From contig CM034145.1 of NCBI GenBank assembly GCA_019914995.1, positions 4,099,262-4,163,261 on the forward strand: a stretch of DNA of 64,000 nucleotides, written 5' to 3'. The stretch comes from Acanthochlamys bracteata. Its lineage: Eukaryota; Streptophyta; Magnoliopsida; Pandanales; Velloziaceae. The notes under the pieces are model-generated. The model did no database searches. It had not been told where the DNA came from and saw nothing but the letters and a program-made list of their open reading frames with translations. Numbering within the stretch: position 1 is the stretch's first letter; each line of letters opens with the position of its first letter. A program made the translations under genes and the position numbers. Shown here piece by piece: positions 47,059-58,992 of this stretch.

Positions 47059-49847
47059 TTATGCAACCACTTTGTCAGGTGCTACTCCACAGAAGGTACT
47101 AAAAGCATCCTTTGATTTTAATCCCTCTTCAGAGTGGCGGAAGCGGAGATAGTCATGGTAGTTATAAGGGTTGAATAGCGGAGGATGTCCATCTTTAACT
47201 AGTTCATCAGGAACTTTAACCATGTTATGCCCACTTGGATGCGACCCAAATACTGTGGCGTATCTCTTCTGAACTGCCTCCATCCTTACACAATGGGGTC
47301 GAGCTCTGAACCTTCCATTTGTCCAAGCCTACAACAGAAACAAGTATCAGGTATACCATATAAAAATCAGACTGCACCACTAAACCTATTTTCGAGTTAG
47401 AGTCCCTTATATATAAGCTTTAGAGAGCGAATTGTGAGTGTCACCTGAAACACTTCACCGATCATGACTGTGACAGAGTTTCGAGAAGGTACGACATGAA
47501 TTACTTCTCCGTCTCTTACTTGTACCTCGAGCCCAACATCTTGCTGACAGACTATGGTCAAGATGTTAGGGTCCTTGTGTGTGGGCAAAGCAACTTTTGT
47601 ATCTTGATCTTTAGGAGCACCATAATATGATAATCGAAGCGCGTAACATGTTTCTGCAGTCTGTGGAGCACAGTGGTTCTCTAAACCTAGACCTTGTAGC
47701 ACCATCCTTCGTATCTTCTGCTCCAAATCCATCATTATCTTTGCAAAATTGCAGATAGTGTTGCTATATACAATGTAGAAATACTCTTCATAAACCACGA
47801 AACGGCTAGTCATACAAGGAAAGGAACTCTTTGCACAACAGAATGAATATATCTAGATTTAATAAGTGAGAGCAGCTCCCGTTACAAAAGATGCACAGTC
47901 ATTCAAATACATTTTAAACGACATCAGCTATAAGTGTCTGCTTACTTGGTGAGATCTACACATTATAATTACGCAAATTCCTTCCTTTGTGCTACTCAAC
48001 AAGGTTATATCAAAAGTGGTTGCTTGTCTCATGTTACTCATCTCACCTTGTATGTTTGTCGATGCCTTTAAAAAATTGTGAGCTTTGAACTTGACAATTT
48101 CTCCCTTCTTCTCTCATTTTAACTAAAAGCAAGTTACTTAAGCTTCATACTACATCTTTTTCTCACTGTTTGATTGCCATCGAATATCTAATAACAATCT
48201 GCTTGTGAGGGAGGTTCCTTATCCCTTTTAGACTAAAATATGCCCTTAATTTGGATGTGTATATGGGTAATTCTTCTGCAATCATCACCTTTGCATTTAC
48301 CAAGCCTTCTAATGCTAACAAACTTCATCACAGATCTGATTCCACCTGATTGTTCATTCCAACTCACATTATATGCAATGCATGCCTCTAAACATCATCA
48401 CAATGCCAACTGTACCTCAGTGAATGCTAATTATTTTTATCTGCAAGTAGGAACTGTTGAATTGTCTGACGTTATTTGTTTATCAAGATGTATGACTGCT
48501 TACAAAGGTTTAGGCACCCCCACCTCTTGAGCTAGTTTTTGGATTGACTCAAAGCCTATCTAATATAGTATTAGAACGGACCGCGTGAGAGAATTGACCC
48601 CATAAGAGAAATGACCCTACGAGGGAATTGATCCAGCCTTACATGCTACGCTTGAGGGGTTGTGCTGAATTCTCCAACATTACTTGTCTGCCAAGCTTGG
48701 TAGCTGTTTATATGAATTTCGGCACCCTCACATTTTGAGCTTACTTTTCAGGTACGTTCTATCCAAGGCTCATCTGACAGGAGCAACAGTTTCTACCCAA
48801 GGCCCATATGATGGAACAATATTTTCTTACATATCAGAAGCCTTAAATGAGAAAAACAAACTAAAAGTGAGCTTGCAAGAGGAGAACTACTTGTATATGT
48901 TCTTCTAATCACATTAGAATACCAACGGACGCTACTTCTTCCTTGGTTAGCTGGCCTTTGTGCTGAAAAGCAAAATGTATCGTAACTTTTAAACGTTCCT
49001 CTTAACGTCCTTCGTCTTTTATACCTGAATCCATCTTGTAATGCCCATCTTAAGCAAGTGTATCATGCCTCGTTATTATTTATTCCTACGCTAAACAGAA
49101 GAAAGAGGAATATTAAAAGGGACGATAGCATGTCACCATACTACTGCTAGTATTCATATATATAGCTGCAAATCACATGGTTGCATATTGAAATCTCTAC
49201 CCAGAATACGCAACCAACAGATTTAAAAGAAAAATGCAAGAGGTTCGTTTTAGCTCCTGAGTTTACATGAGAAATCAAACTGTTTTAAAAGAATTTTCTA
49301 TGTTGACTTCTTACTGGTCCTAATTAACTATGTTTAAATGGAAAGGAGAGACTTAACTTGAGCAAAGGAAATTTCTGTTACCAAAACTCTGTACTCAATC
49401 AAGGAAACAAGACCCTTCAAAAACCAAGATCACCACAAACGAAATTATCCATTTTTTTTTTTAATTTTAAAAACATAATAAGTAATGTGAGTACCTGAAC
49501 TTCTCATTGCCTTCAGGCCACAAGACACGAGTAAACCGTTCCACGTCGTCGGGTTCCGGCGCCCCGTCAACGCGCATGCTCTCGTACTCTAACCAAGGAA
49601 TCCCTCCAATATAACCGTGAAAAGGAATTTCAGAGCAGGTCGTTGCCTTCTTGTTCTCCACTGGTCGAGCGAATGCAGCGTCAATCACTTCCAGACCGAA
49701 GAGTTCTTCACGAAGTTGCGGAGTGATTCGTTCGTCAACTGCTTCAAAGCAGCCGTAGGACTCCAGTGCTGCTGTAACACGGCGAACGGCGTCCTCCCAT
49801 TCGTCGGAATTTAAAGTCAAATTAGAGAGATCTATCACTGGGATCAT
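47059..49847 (-). CDS. 2-oxoglutarate- and Fe(II)-dependent dioxygenase (AOP-like), 3 exons
   Basis: Exons in transcript order 49847-49495, 47763-47445 and 47328-47059 join to 313 residues, typical of the AOP/DAO-type soluble dioxygenases of plant specialised and hormone metabolism. The N-terminal DIOX_N part begins MIPVIDLSNLTL. The jelly-roll core has the iron ligands H180, D182 (THKD) and H236 (RARPHCV). The substrate cannot be told from sequence. R246 of the usual R-x-S 2-oxoglutarate motif is present, but the Ser position is Ala248 (KRYATVF). The end, TFCGVAPDKVVA, is the family C-terminus. The first ATG in the frame is at 49847 and directly precedes the conserved start, so it is chosen. 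Two in-frame acceptors 42 bases apart exist for exon 2 (47805 or 47763); the shorter product fits the family. A broken paralogue tail lies just downstream. Confidence 0.9.
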
Positions 49848-50031
49848 GGCAGTTGTTTTGCTTTGCTGCTGCTGTTGGTTGCTTGCTTGTTCAATTGATT
49901 CCACTTATTAAAAGGGGAAGACTACTAGAAATTTTGGTTTGGGTCAGTTAGGTCGTTTGTTCGTTTTTTTTTAGGACATGTTTAGTTCATTTGGAGGACT
50001 TAATCGGGTTTAGGTGACGTTTTGGGATTAA

Positions 50032-50294
50032 AGGCGTGTTTATCAAGGGGATAGGAAGTGGAGTTTAAGATAAAGTGGAGTTTTTAAGAAATAAATTTAA
50101 AAATTAAAATTAAAAATTAAAAATATTTAATAAAAAAATAAAATTTTATATTAATTATATATTTTTAGTAAGTTTGAAATTTAAATTTTTAAAAAATTTT
50201 TATTGATAAAAAAATTTATTTTAATTTTTATATGTATTTATGTGGAACTTGAGTTTAAAAAAAGTGGAGTTTAGGGGTGTTGGTAAACACGCCC
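50032..50294. mobile_element. Tourist-like miniature element (TAA target duplication)
   Basis: Left end AGGCGTGTTTATCAAGG; inverted right end GGGCGTGTTTACCAACA. TAA at 50029-50031 and 50295-50297. Subterminal GTGGAGTTTAAG-type motifs occur at both ends. 263 bases, non-coding. It sits just upstream of the dioxygenase gene's start. Confidence 0.75.
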
Positions 50295-50297
50295 TAA

Positions 50298-53287
50298 ATA
50301 TAACTTTTTAAAATGAATTATAAAATTTTTTTTGTAAAATAAGTATAATTTTTTAAAATTTGATAAGTATAACAAAAATAATGTATATAGAATACTTAAA
50401 ATTTTATTAAAAAATATAAAATAATTATTTGAAATGGTAACTATTTCAAATACAATGCCAAATATTCTCATAATTAATCGGTTATGGTGCACCTTAAGAT
50501 AACATTTCATAGGTTAATCCATTCAATTTCAGGGTATTTTGATTTAACTTTAGAATATTGTAGTCCAACTTAGGTTATAAATTCTATTGTTTACACAAAT
50601 ACAATCTTGTATATTGAACGAGTTAATTATCTATAGTTAATAATTAGAGGAGTATGTTAGTGTTATTTTAGAAAAAAATTATCTAATCCAGTTGCTCATA
50701 TTTCACATTCTCCAACTTCATGTTAGAGATGTTATTTGATTTGATCGTAAAAAAAAAAAAAAAAAAACTAGTTAGAACTAACTGTATTTTTTGTATCAAA
50801 TATCTATGAATTTTTTATGGAGCATCAAAAATATGAAAAGAAATCATGATTTAGGTCATGTTTTTGTATATTCAATCTTAAACCCAAAAAGTAAAAATGC
50901 ATTAACTTCTATAGTAAAACACTTAAAAGATTAGATTAATAAAAATGAGAATTTTCATTGATATTTTTCCTTTTTTATAGATAATTAGATGATGTGCGGT
51001 GTATAACTAACATATAAAAATTTACAATATTTAATGTGTTTTAATCATTGAACGTATATGTTTAAAATGGTTGCATGAGTGTTTTTTTACAATATTTTTG
51101 TTTTTTTTTTTTACAAACGAACAACTCTTTTTGATCAACTAGTGAAGTGATAATTTTTGGACAAAAGATAGAGAATGTAGTATTGTCGAAACCGATACGA
51201 ACCGCGACATTATGCCATCTAGGTTAACAGGTGGTGAGTTGATCCTATGGATCAATGGGTTGACCGACCAAGTCAACCACACTTAGGTTTCAGACTTTCG
51301 GGCACTCAATAAGTAAGAACATCACCACCTATTAGCAACAATATCACCAATTGAATTGGCAACTAACAGTAAGTAATAACTTCACCAATAACAAGCAACA
51401 ACATCAATAATAAACAATACCATCCATATCAAGTAATAACCTCACCATCCATATTAAGTTAAACATATAAGTAATAACATCTCAACATCAAGTAACAAAT
51501 TATAAGTTACAAACAACAGCAATAACTTCCACATTTTTTGCTATCAACTAGCAATACCAAACCAGTAAGTTACAAGTTACAACTAATTGCAATAATATCC
51601 ACCAATAAGGCAACAAGCAATCAAACTTTCAGAATGTGAACACTGAATTTTGAAGGAATAGAATAACAAGCATAGCTTGCTGCTCCAGACTTCCAACAGC
51701 TACTTCCTTCCTTCAAATAAGCGGCAACCAACGCTCCAGAGAACACCCTAAATTATACTCCTTCCTTCAGCCAATCTGCTTCATTTTTTCATAGGACTTA
51801 TTCTGCAACACTGTCTGAGGTATGTGGAGAAAAGATATTGGCTAAGGTTATCAGCAAATGATGACCTTTCTGATTTAGCTGCTTCAGAGCATGATTTCTG
51901 CTGCCGAGACTTTGGGCATGTTTGGTTAAGCTTAAAATTTAGAGCTTTCATTCAAAAGCAGCTGTTAATGTGCTTTTGCTAAAAAAAGCGGCTGGTGCTT
52001 TTTTACTGAAAAAGCTGCTTCTTATTGAATTCTGTTTCGATAAATTTTACTGTTTAAAGCTTTTCATAAAAGAAAATTGAAGATATGTTTAGCTAAACTT
52101 GTGCTTATAAGTAAATAAAATATACAATGACTGAAATGCCCTTAAGTATATAATATACGATGTATTATTAAATTATAAATTTATTTTTATGTATTATCTA
52201 ATCTTTCGAAAATTAATTTTATAACATATTTTAAAAATATTTTTTTGTAAATATTTTTTATAATAATATTTATAAATCCTTTAATAAATATATTATTGTT
52301 ATTTTATTTAATAATATTTTTATCAAAATGCCTTAGATATATAATAATCGATATATTATCAAATTTTAATTATTTTGTTAATAAATGATATATTATTAAA
52401 TTTTTTGAATCTATTTTCAAGTTTTATCTATCTTTTGAAAATTAATTTTATAACATATTTTAAAAATATTTTGTTTAATATTTTTAATAATAATATTTAT
52501 AATTATATTATTATTATTATTTTGTAATAATATATTTATAAACAATAACAATCAACATAGCAATGATCAGATAATCATTTACAATAAACAATAACAATCA
52601 AAGTAATTTATTTCAAAAATAACAATGATTAGTATATAACTATACGTAGAAAAAATAATTTGCAAAAATCAAAAATTAAGTTTTACCATAAAAAATAATT
52701 TGATATGTCTCACCATGTAATCTTGCTCAAAAATAATCATTTTTACAATCAAAAAATAATTTCATATGTCTCAATATGTAACCTTGCTCAAAACATAGAA
52801 CTTCTCGTGCAATTCCAACCATATCAAAATACAAGTGTAATGGACTTTTGCTATAGCTTAATTCTAATTCTTAGTTAAAAACCTTAAACTATACAATGGC
52901 TCTTTTGTTGGTAGCTTGTTATTCTTTGACTTTTGACTATTAGTTGTGACCACTCAAGCAACTACAAAATTGCTCTTTTTGTTTCAAATTAAACAATGCT
53001 TTTTTATTTCAAACTCACATCAGGTATTGCTTAGAAACTACAAAAATGATCGTTAATGCAATTTGAATAGGCAAAAGAGTGAGCACCATTAAACATACAG
53101 CATGCATAGCAATAAAAATAACAATCAACATGCATCCAAAACAGTGAGCACATATAAACATATAAATATATAACTGTTTCAGCTCATATAAGCATCCAAC
53201 ATAAGGTTGTTCAAGCTAACTGTTTTAGCTAACTGATACACCACTACTTAAAAGATGCTAAGATCTATTTAAAAAAATTACAAGCTG
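50298..53287. other. Gene-poor, AT-rich region
   Basis: Contains a poly-A run at about 50749-50767. 51170-51260 is GC-richer (ACCGATACGAACCGCGAC), recalling the subterminal sequence of the hAT-like element at 40456. A long A/C-rich strand (51300-51620, and again 52540-53250) is built of AACAATAACAATCA / AAGTAATAACATCA motifs. No gene recognised. Probably decayed transposon sequence. Confidence 0.4.
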
Positions 53288-53542
53288 CTATTTATTACAA
53301 AGATGCCGTTGAAGAAGACCTTTGAAGATGCCGTTGAAGAAAACCGTTGACTTCAAGTGCCTTAAGTAGACAGAACTTGATGCACAAAAAATAGCAATAT
53401 CAGTATTTACTTGCACCGATTTATCTGCTTGCACTTTGTAGTAGCTGCCAGAACCATAAGCACTCTGAAAGATGCACAGACTAAGCATCAGAATCAAGAA
53501 CCTCGCCATATTATACCAGCTTGAAAATTCTATTTTGAACAT
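53288..53542 (-). other. Orphan open frame with signal-like N-terminus
   Basis: From an ATG at 53542 (or the in-frame one at 53509: MARFLILMLSLCIFQSAYGS) the frame runs to a stop at 53288. The first residues after 53509 look like a secretion signal. The following GSGSYYKVQADKS ends at a GTGCAAG that could be a splice donor. I do not recognise the product, and an AG|AGTGCTTATG boundary may instead make this an internal exon. Low certainty that it is a gene. Confidence 0.25.
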
Positions 53543-54622
53543 ATGGATACATGGACAACAAACAAAAAATCAAAGGCACTTCTCATCTGCGTTATATTGC
53601 CATTTTAAACACCATTAAAATAAAAAATAATAACAACGCCATGCTTAGACGAAAGAAAAAAGAAAAAAATGAAATGATAGATTGAAAATAACTTTAAAAA
53701 GACAAAAAAAAAACATGTTTCTCTTTTTATTCACTCTCTTAAACAGAGGATTTCAAATTGTATATGAAAGGAAAATCTTTGCTTTCCGTCGAATGCCCCT
53801 CCCAACCAAATACATAAAGAAGTAGAAGCTTGCATTTTCTTTTTTATCTACTTCCCTACTTTCTCTAAAACTAAAGAGCCTACAGAAATCATGCATATAT
53901 AATTTATAAAAACGAAGGACTGTGAAATGTTACAGCTGATACATAAGCTATCCTAGAGGGGAAAAAATAAATAAGTCTTCCATTGCTAAACTGATCTGTT
54001 CCCATTGTTTCTATAGTTCCTTTTCTCTAATGATGATTTGTATTAATAGGAAGCATGAAAGTTAAAAATAATTCCTGAATGACTTATGCATGCTGTTAGA
54101 TCTTGCAAACTCATGACTCGCTTTCAAGTAGCTTCCACTATCCACTACAGGTAGCTAAGTTTCAAAGGATGAATCATATAATTGCTTCTTCAATTATATT
54201 TCGTTGATTTCTAGGGACTGCATGCATATTAGTTTTCAACTTTTAGAGATTAATAGAAGTGTTGAACGCATACTAGTTAGGTTAATTAACCAATTGGAGC
54301 TACAGCAAACAACTCCATTCCACATATATACACTTAGCTAACAGAAAATAATAAGTACAATTCCCAATTTCTTTAAAAAAATTGACAATCAATTCAACAA
54401 TTGTTTCCTTACAGTAAACATTTAAAATTTTTGTTATGGGTGTTTAGGCACTCTCACCTTTTAAGCTAGTCTTTGGGGTTGATTCTACCAAATTAAAGAC
54501 CCAATTAAACGTAAGTAACAGAGCTTGGTAAACAATTAATGTTCAACACATCTAATTAATGATCAGATCTAAAGAGAAGGAAACTGTTAAATGCATAGAG
54601 CTAGATACATATACATACATAT

Positions 54623-54700
54623 CTGAATGTGGCTTTTGATGTGAGCTATACTCAATCCCTTAACACTCATTAGTTGAAGAATTCTCTTTACCATTGCTGC
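54623..54700 (-). pseudogene. Orphan GARP/Myb-like DNA-binding exon
   Basis: After an acceptor (TATGTTGTTGCAG) the minus strand reads AMVKRILQLMSVKGLSIAHI then KSHIQ. This is the second exon of the GARP (G2-like) Myb-related DNA-binding domain, canonically ATPKLVLQLM.VKGL.I.H.KSHLQ. The expected GT donor after the Gln codon is AT (CAG|ATATGT). The key Thr-Pro-Lys is changed to Met-Val-Lys. Neither the preceding (LRWTPELH-type) nor the following (MYR-type) exon was found nearby. It is most likely a transcription factor gene fragment that has lost function. Confidence 0.6.
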
Positions 54701-55359
54701 TGCAACAACATATATACAGATGCTTAACCTAAAAATAAATATAAATACATAGAGATACTTCATATATTTCCTATCTGGATACATAACTGATAAAATAAAT
54801 ACAGCAATATGAAACTAACCACAATAATTAAATACATAACTGTTATAATGAATAACCATGTATACTAATAATCATGTTTTAACAACCATGTTTCCATAAA
54901 GCCTCAAGAACTGATCAAACTAATATTAAGTGATCCTATATTTATTTTACACATTTCTGCTCTTTATTATCAAACTAATATCAAGTAATCCTAATGAAAG
55001 TACTCCACATTTGCTCTTTAGGGTAACTATAGGATTCCTTACAAAGACATGTTCATATAACTCACATGTAAAGAAATGCACAAAGAAGTTGAATCGAAAG
55101 ACACTTTTTTTGGCACTTGGATGACCTTCCGGAATTAACCGACACACATCTTACTACTTATCTCCATCGGCCTAACACCAAAAGACACAAAAAAAGGGGA
55201 AAAGAAGAAGAATCAATAACCAGCACTTACAAAAACAAAAATAAAAAAAAACTTAATTACTATCAAATACTAATCACCCAAATCACCTAAATACTCGGTG
55301 AGAATCGTAGCAAAATTTCATTCATTCTAAAACAATAATCACCAAAATTAACTAAAAAT
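54701..55359. other. Region between exon relic and leader-like sequence
   Basis: AT-rich; no exon with the first half of a GARP domain was recognised on the minus strand, though that is where it would be expected. Nothing else seen. Confidence 0.35.
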
Positions 55360-55960
55360 TACGAAAAGGAAAAAATATGAAAAGGAAGAACAGACATGTT
55401 CATGTTGCCTCTATCCCGATGCTTGTTCTTCTTCCCATCAGGCAGCAAGAGGAGTTCGTGAGACCCATCAGCTCGAGCGCTCTGTAGCTCATCGCCGGAG
55501 AATAATCGGCGGAGAAACGGCGGCGGGGAGATTAATGAGAAAGAGAAGAGAGAAAATGAAACAGTCTGCAACTGAGATGTCGAGTTTTTGGATCGACTGA
55601 TGGAGAACAGACGAAAATTCCGACGAGAACCGATCTATAGTAGAGACGGTGAAGATCGAGATCTCGCGGGTGAGAAGAAAAACGTCAGATCTAGCAATAA
55701 TCGGGGAATGAGTTAGAGTTTTGCGGCGGCGAGAGAAGAAGAAGATGATGATAGCTTTGAGAAGGAATACAAATTGACAACTGCAGATATATGAAGGAAT
55801 GGATAGAAGACGGATAAAGAAAGATACTACAACGACCGGCGTTAGGAATGAAGAGATCGAGAGAAGGAAGGGGGGAGGGGAGGGGAAGCGGAGAAGAGCC
55901 GAGCGAGCGCAGGAGAGAGTGAGAAATGAGCGAGAGATAAGAGAGTAAAAATGGTAGAAG
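55360..55960 (-). promoter_or_regulatory. 5'-leader-like, CT-rich region of an unidentified minus-strand transcript
   Basis: Read on the minus strand, the region is strongly pyrimidine-rich (CCCCTCCCCTCCCCCCTTCC, CTCTCTCCTGCGCTCGCTCG) and much GC-richer than its surroundings, like the promoter-proximal leader of an active plant gene. The first ATG frame in the downstream part (about 55495, MSYRALELMGLTNSSC) is short. Another frame (GDELQSARADGSHELLLLPD) is open but lacks an ATG. It may belong to the same broken gene as the GARP exon at 54.6 kb. Confidence 0.4.
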
Positions 55961-57299
55961 AGTTTAAAAATCTCGTAATTATTTGAACTTAATATAGGTA
56001 AAGATGTCTTTTACAAACTCAGGAGAAGAAAAGCTCCGTGCTATTTTTCTGAGAAGCATAGTTATGATGTTTTTTTTTAGAGCACAACAACCAGTTTGTT
56101 TTGGCCATAAGCACACATTGCCAAACATGCCAAACACTGTTGAGTGCTTATTTTTGGGTAAAAGCCACAAATAAGCACTCTCAAATATGGCCTATAGTGC
56201 TATAAATTAAGCAGCTCTTGTAATGAGAAAGTCGCTCAAGCTTGGCCATTAGGAGAATATTTTGCAGTACACCATAATGCTTAATTTTTTCATTATGCTG
56301 TGAAGCAAGGGCTTTGTCTTTGTTGATTGAACTTTCCAATGACCTTCCTCTCTCAATTTATAACTTTTCAAAAAACTTTCTTAAATTTTATAAAAACACC
56401 ATAAATTTTATTTAAAAAACTCCCTCAAATTCAATTAATAACAAAAATTCTTTCAAAAGTAAAATCGTATAACTTAAAGGATCGAAATTTTACCGATCTT
56501 AAGATTTAAATCGGGATACGGGTTGAATTTTACTCGAAAAGAATTTTACTTAAAATAGGATCGTTTTGGTGAAGTAAAATTGTAAGATTTTAAAATTTAA
56601 ATCGAAATTTTTATAACCTTGGTAACAAGCATAAAAACATAATAAGCATAAAAATCAGTCTTCTTTAAAAATAAAAAAACAAGCACATCACAAGACTTGC
56701 TATTCCAGCCAATAGTAAGCACTATCCTTACTGTTCCAGGCTTCTGGCCAGCAATAACAAGCATAAGTACATAACAAGCATGCTACATCACTAGTCACTA
56801 CAGCACAGAGTCCATTCACACCATATTTTTGCTGCATGAAAAATATTACAGTTAGCGATAAAATGTAAAAGTATTTTGTATGTCTAGTATACCACCAGAA
56901 CCAAGCTGCAAACCAAATAGAATGCAAGTTGCAAAGAGAACAGTCAGCAAACTATGAAATCAAACAGAATGAAACTTACTACTATAAGGACAAGTAATCC
57001 AACAAAAATGTAATGATATTTTGTAAGTCTTATACCACTAGAACCAAATAGCAAAACATACCAAACAGAATGCAAATAGAATATAAACTTATATTCCTAA
57101 ACAGAATGCAATGCAACCGGACAACATCACCAATCTTAAAGAAATGTAATATATTTCTAACAATATCAAGTCACAAATATTATCCTATAGATAGCAACAA
57201 GCTAACAAAAAGTCAAGAATTATTACTAAACATCAAGTCACAAGTTTCAGTCTAAAAGACTAAAGCAGTTACATTTAACCCTTAAACCACAATCTGACA
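55961..57299. other. AT-rich region, no gene
   Basis: Includes 56100-56230 with ACATGCCAAACACTGTTG and GAGTGCTTA motifs, possibly an element end, and A-rich DNA with AACAAGCATAA-type repeats (56620-57260). Nothing supports a gene. Confidence 0.35.
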
Positions 57300-57560
57300 T
57301 GAAGAACTCTTAAGCATGCATGTGTCCACATTCTTTGTTCTCCTCATCATCCATATCACGATCTTCTAGGTCTAAATCTAATCAACATCTTCAAACATTT
57401 CACTCTTGAAGAGCTTTGAGTTGGTGAAATTGTTGAAGATTTTGTGACAGAATTGGTAGAAGGATTGGAGCCAATACTAGACATCGTGAGGCACTGGATA
57501 TAAACACTGAATTTTGTTCGGAGTGACCGGAGCAGTGAAGCGGACTGAACCACAAGTAAT
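57300..57560 (-). pseudogene. Possible transposase-gene remnant
   Basis: On the minus strand an ATG at 57485 opens MSSIGSNPSTNSVTKSST, a Ser/Thr/Pro/Asn-rich start. After a frame change comes LDLDLEDRDMDDEENKEC and a stop. Ser-rich starts and acidic tails of this kind occur in hAT-type transposases, so an internally deleted copy is a guess consistent with the hAT-like ends elsewhere in the window. No diagnostic domain is left. Confidence 0.25.
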
Positions 57561-57811
57561 GCAGGTTGCAGAGTAGCTGGCCGGAGTGGTTACGAAATTA
57601 TTGTCGAAACAGCAAGCAAAAGAATTCGACGAAGCAGAGGCAAAATTATAACCGAAGTCAAATTGTAGCAGAGGAATTCGAAGCCAGAGCAGCGGAATTA
57701 AAGCAAAGGCGATGAACTCGACGAAGCCGGCACTGGTATGATGAAATCAACAGAGTGGAGCAACGAATTCGAAGAAGTCGAAGCCGGAGCGAACAAGCGA
57801 AGATTGTGGGG

Positions 57812-58028
57812 GCGTTTGGACAAACAGCTTTCAATTTTTCATTTTATATTTTTCAATACATCTTTTATAAGTATCTAGAAAATTTATTTAAAGATTTAGA
57901 AAATATAGAAAAAAATTTACGTAGTGAAATCTTTTTTTTTGAGGTAAAAGATAGAGCTCATTTTTCTAAAAGAATAAAAATACTCTTCATTTCATAAAAA
58001 TTTTATTTCAAAAGCACTCCCAAACGGT
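57812..58028. mobile_element. CGTTTGG-type miniature element
   Basis: Left end GGGCGTTTGGACAAACAGC, right end CTCCCAAACGGTTAC (inverted GTAACCGTTTGGGAG). The interior shares ATTTATTTAAAGATTTAGAA and AAAATTTACGTAGTGAAATC with the arms of the 37.3-kb pair. 217 bases, non-coding. Confidence 0.6.
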
Positions 58029-58992
58029 TACTAAATAGCCGGAGCCGGAACCGGAGAGATTAAAGATCGGAATAAAACCTAATATTTTTTGAAGAAGAAA
58101 CTGGCTAGCGTTTGCCGTCAACACGCAATTTTGTCCTTTTCAATTTATTTATTAACGAAATTGCAAACCAGACACATTTTTATTATTTTTTAGCTCTCAC
58201 CTATTTGATCCGGATGAACGATTCAGCGGATTGACAAAACCATATGAGTTAGTCCGTGATTGGTCGATCGCTTGAATAATTTATTTGCAGATCTGGACCA
58301 ATTTGGTGTTAGGATAGAGAATATACACAAATTATTTTTCATAATGTACAAAAGGTCTTAAAGCTAAATTGTTCCTATTATATTGTATGTGTTTGGCATT
58401 ATTTTTCCAAATGCTTCTTCATTCATCTTAATTTTTTATTTTATAATAAATTTTTATAGTAAATTATATATCATAATATATAATTTTTACTTTTAGATAA
58501 AAGAAGGTATTTAAAAAAAATTTTCAAAATAAACTTTGTTTAAGAAAGTCCTAATTTAAGCAACTCTAAAATGACAACTCCTTATTAATTTGGATTGAAA
58601 TAGAATTAAGAGCGCTAAGCCAAATGTTCCCAAAAGAAAAAAGATTTCTAATATCAAATTTATCTTTTTTTGCCCTCTCTTTTCTGCTTTTTTTTTGGCA
58701 TAAAAAATAATAGATTGCTGCATAAGATATATAATTTTCAATTAGCTGTTTAATTATAACATTTATTAATTTAAAAAAAGAATTTTTAGAACAAAAGAGA
58801 ATTTGTATTACATATTATTCAACTTTATTTTAATTTCTTTTAAAGGTAATATAAAAAGCTTTATTAAAAAAATTTTCAAAAAAATTTTTTAAACTAACTT
58901 TTTCATTTAAAAATTTTAATCAAAAGTGATATTACAAACACACTTAAACGACTGAAGTGTGTGCGGTAAAGAAACAAGCAGAGCAGGCAGCA
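58029..58992. other. Promoter side of the RsmG gene
   Basis: AT-rich. 58390-58560 resembles another worn miniature element of the same AT-rich family (TGTTTGGCATT start, TTATAATAAATTTTTATAGT interior). No gene. The final 50 bases lead into the start codon at 58993. Confidence 0.4.

Noticed and set aside
49848-49904. Upstream extension of the dioxygenase with a Gln-rich N-terminus
   Set aside because: The frame is open to 49904, but that codon is GTG and there is no ATG before 49847. The family starts near MIPVIDLS.
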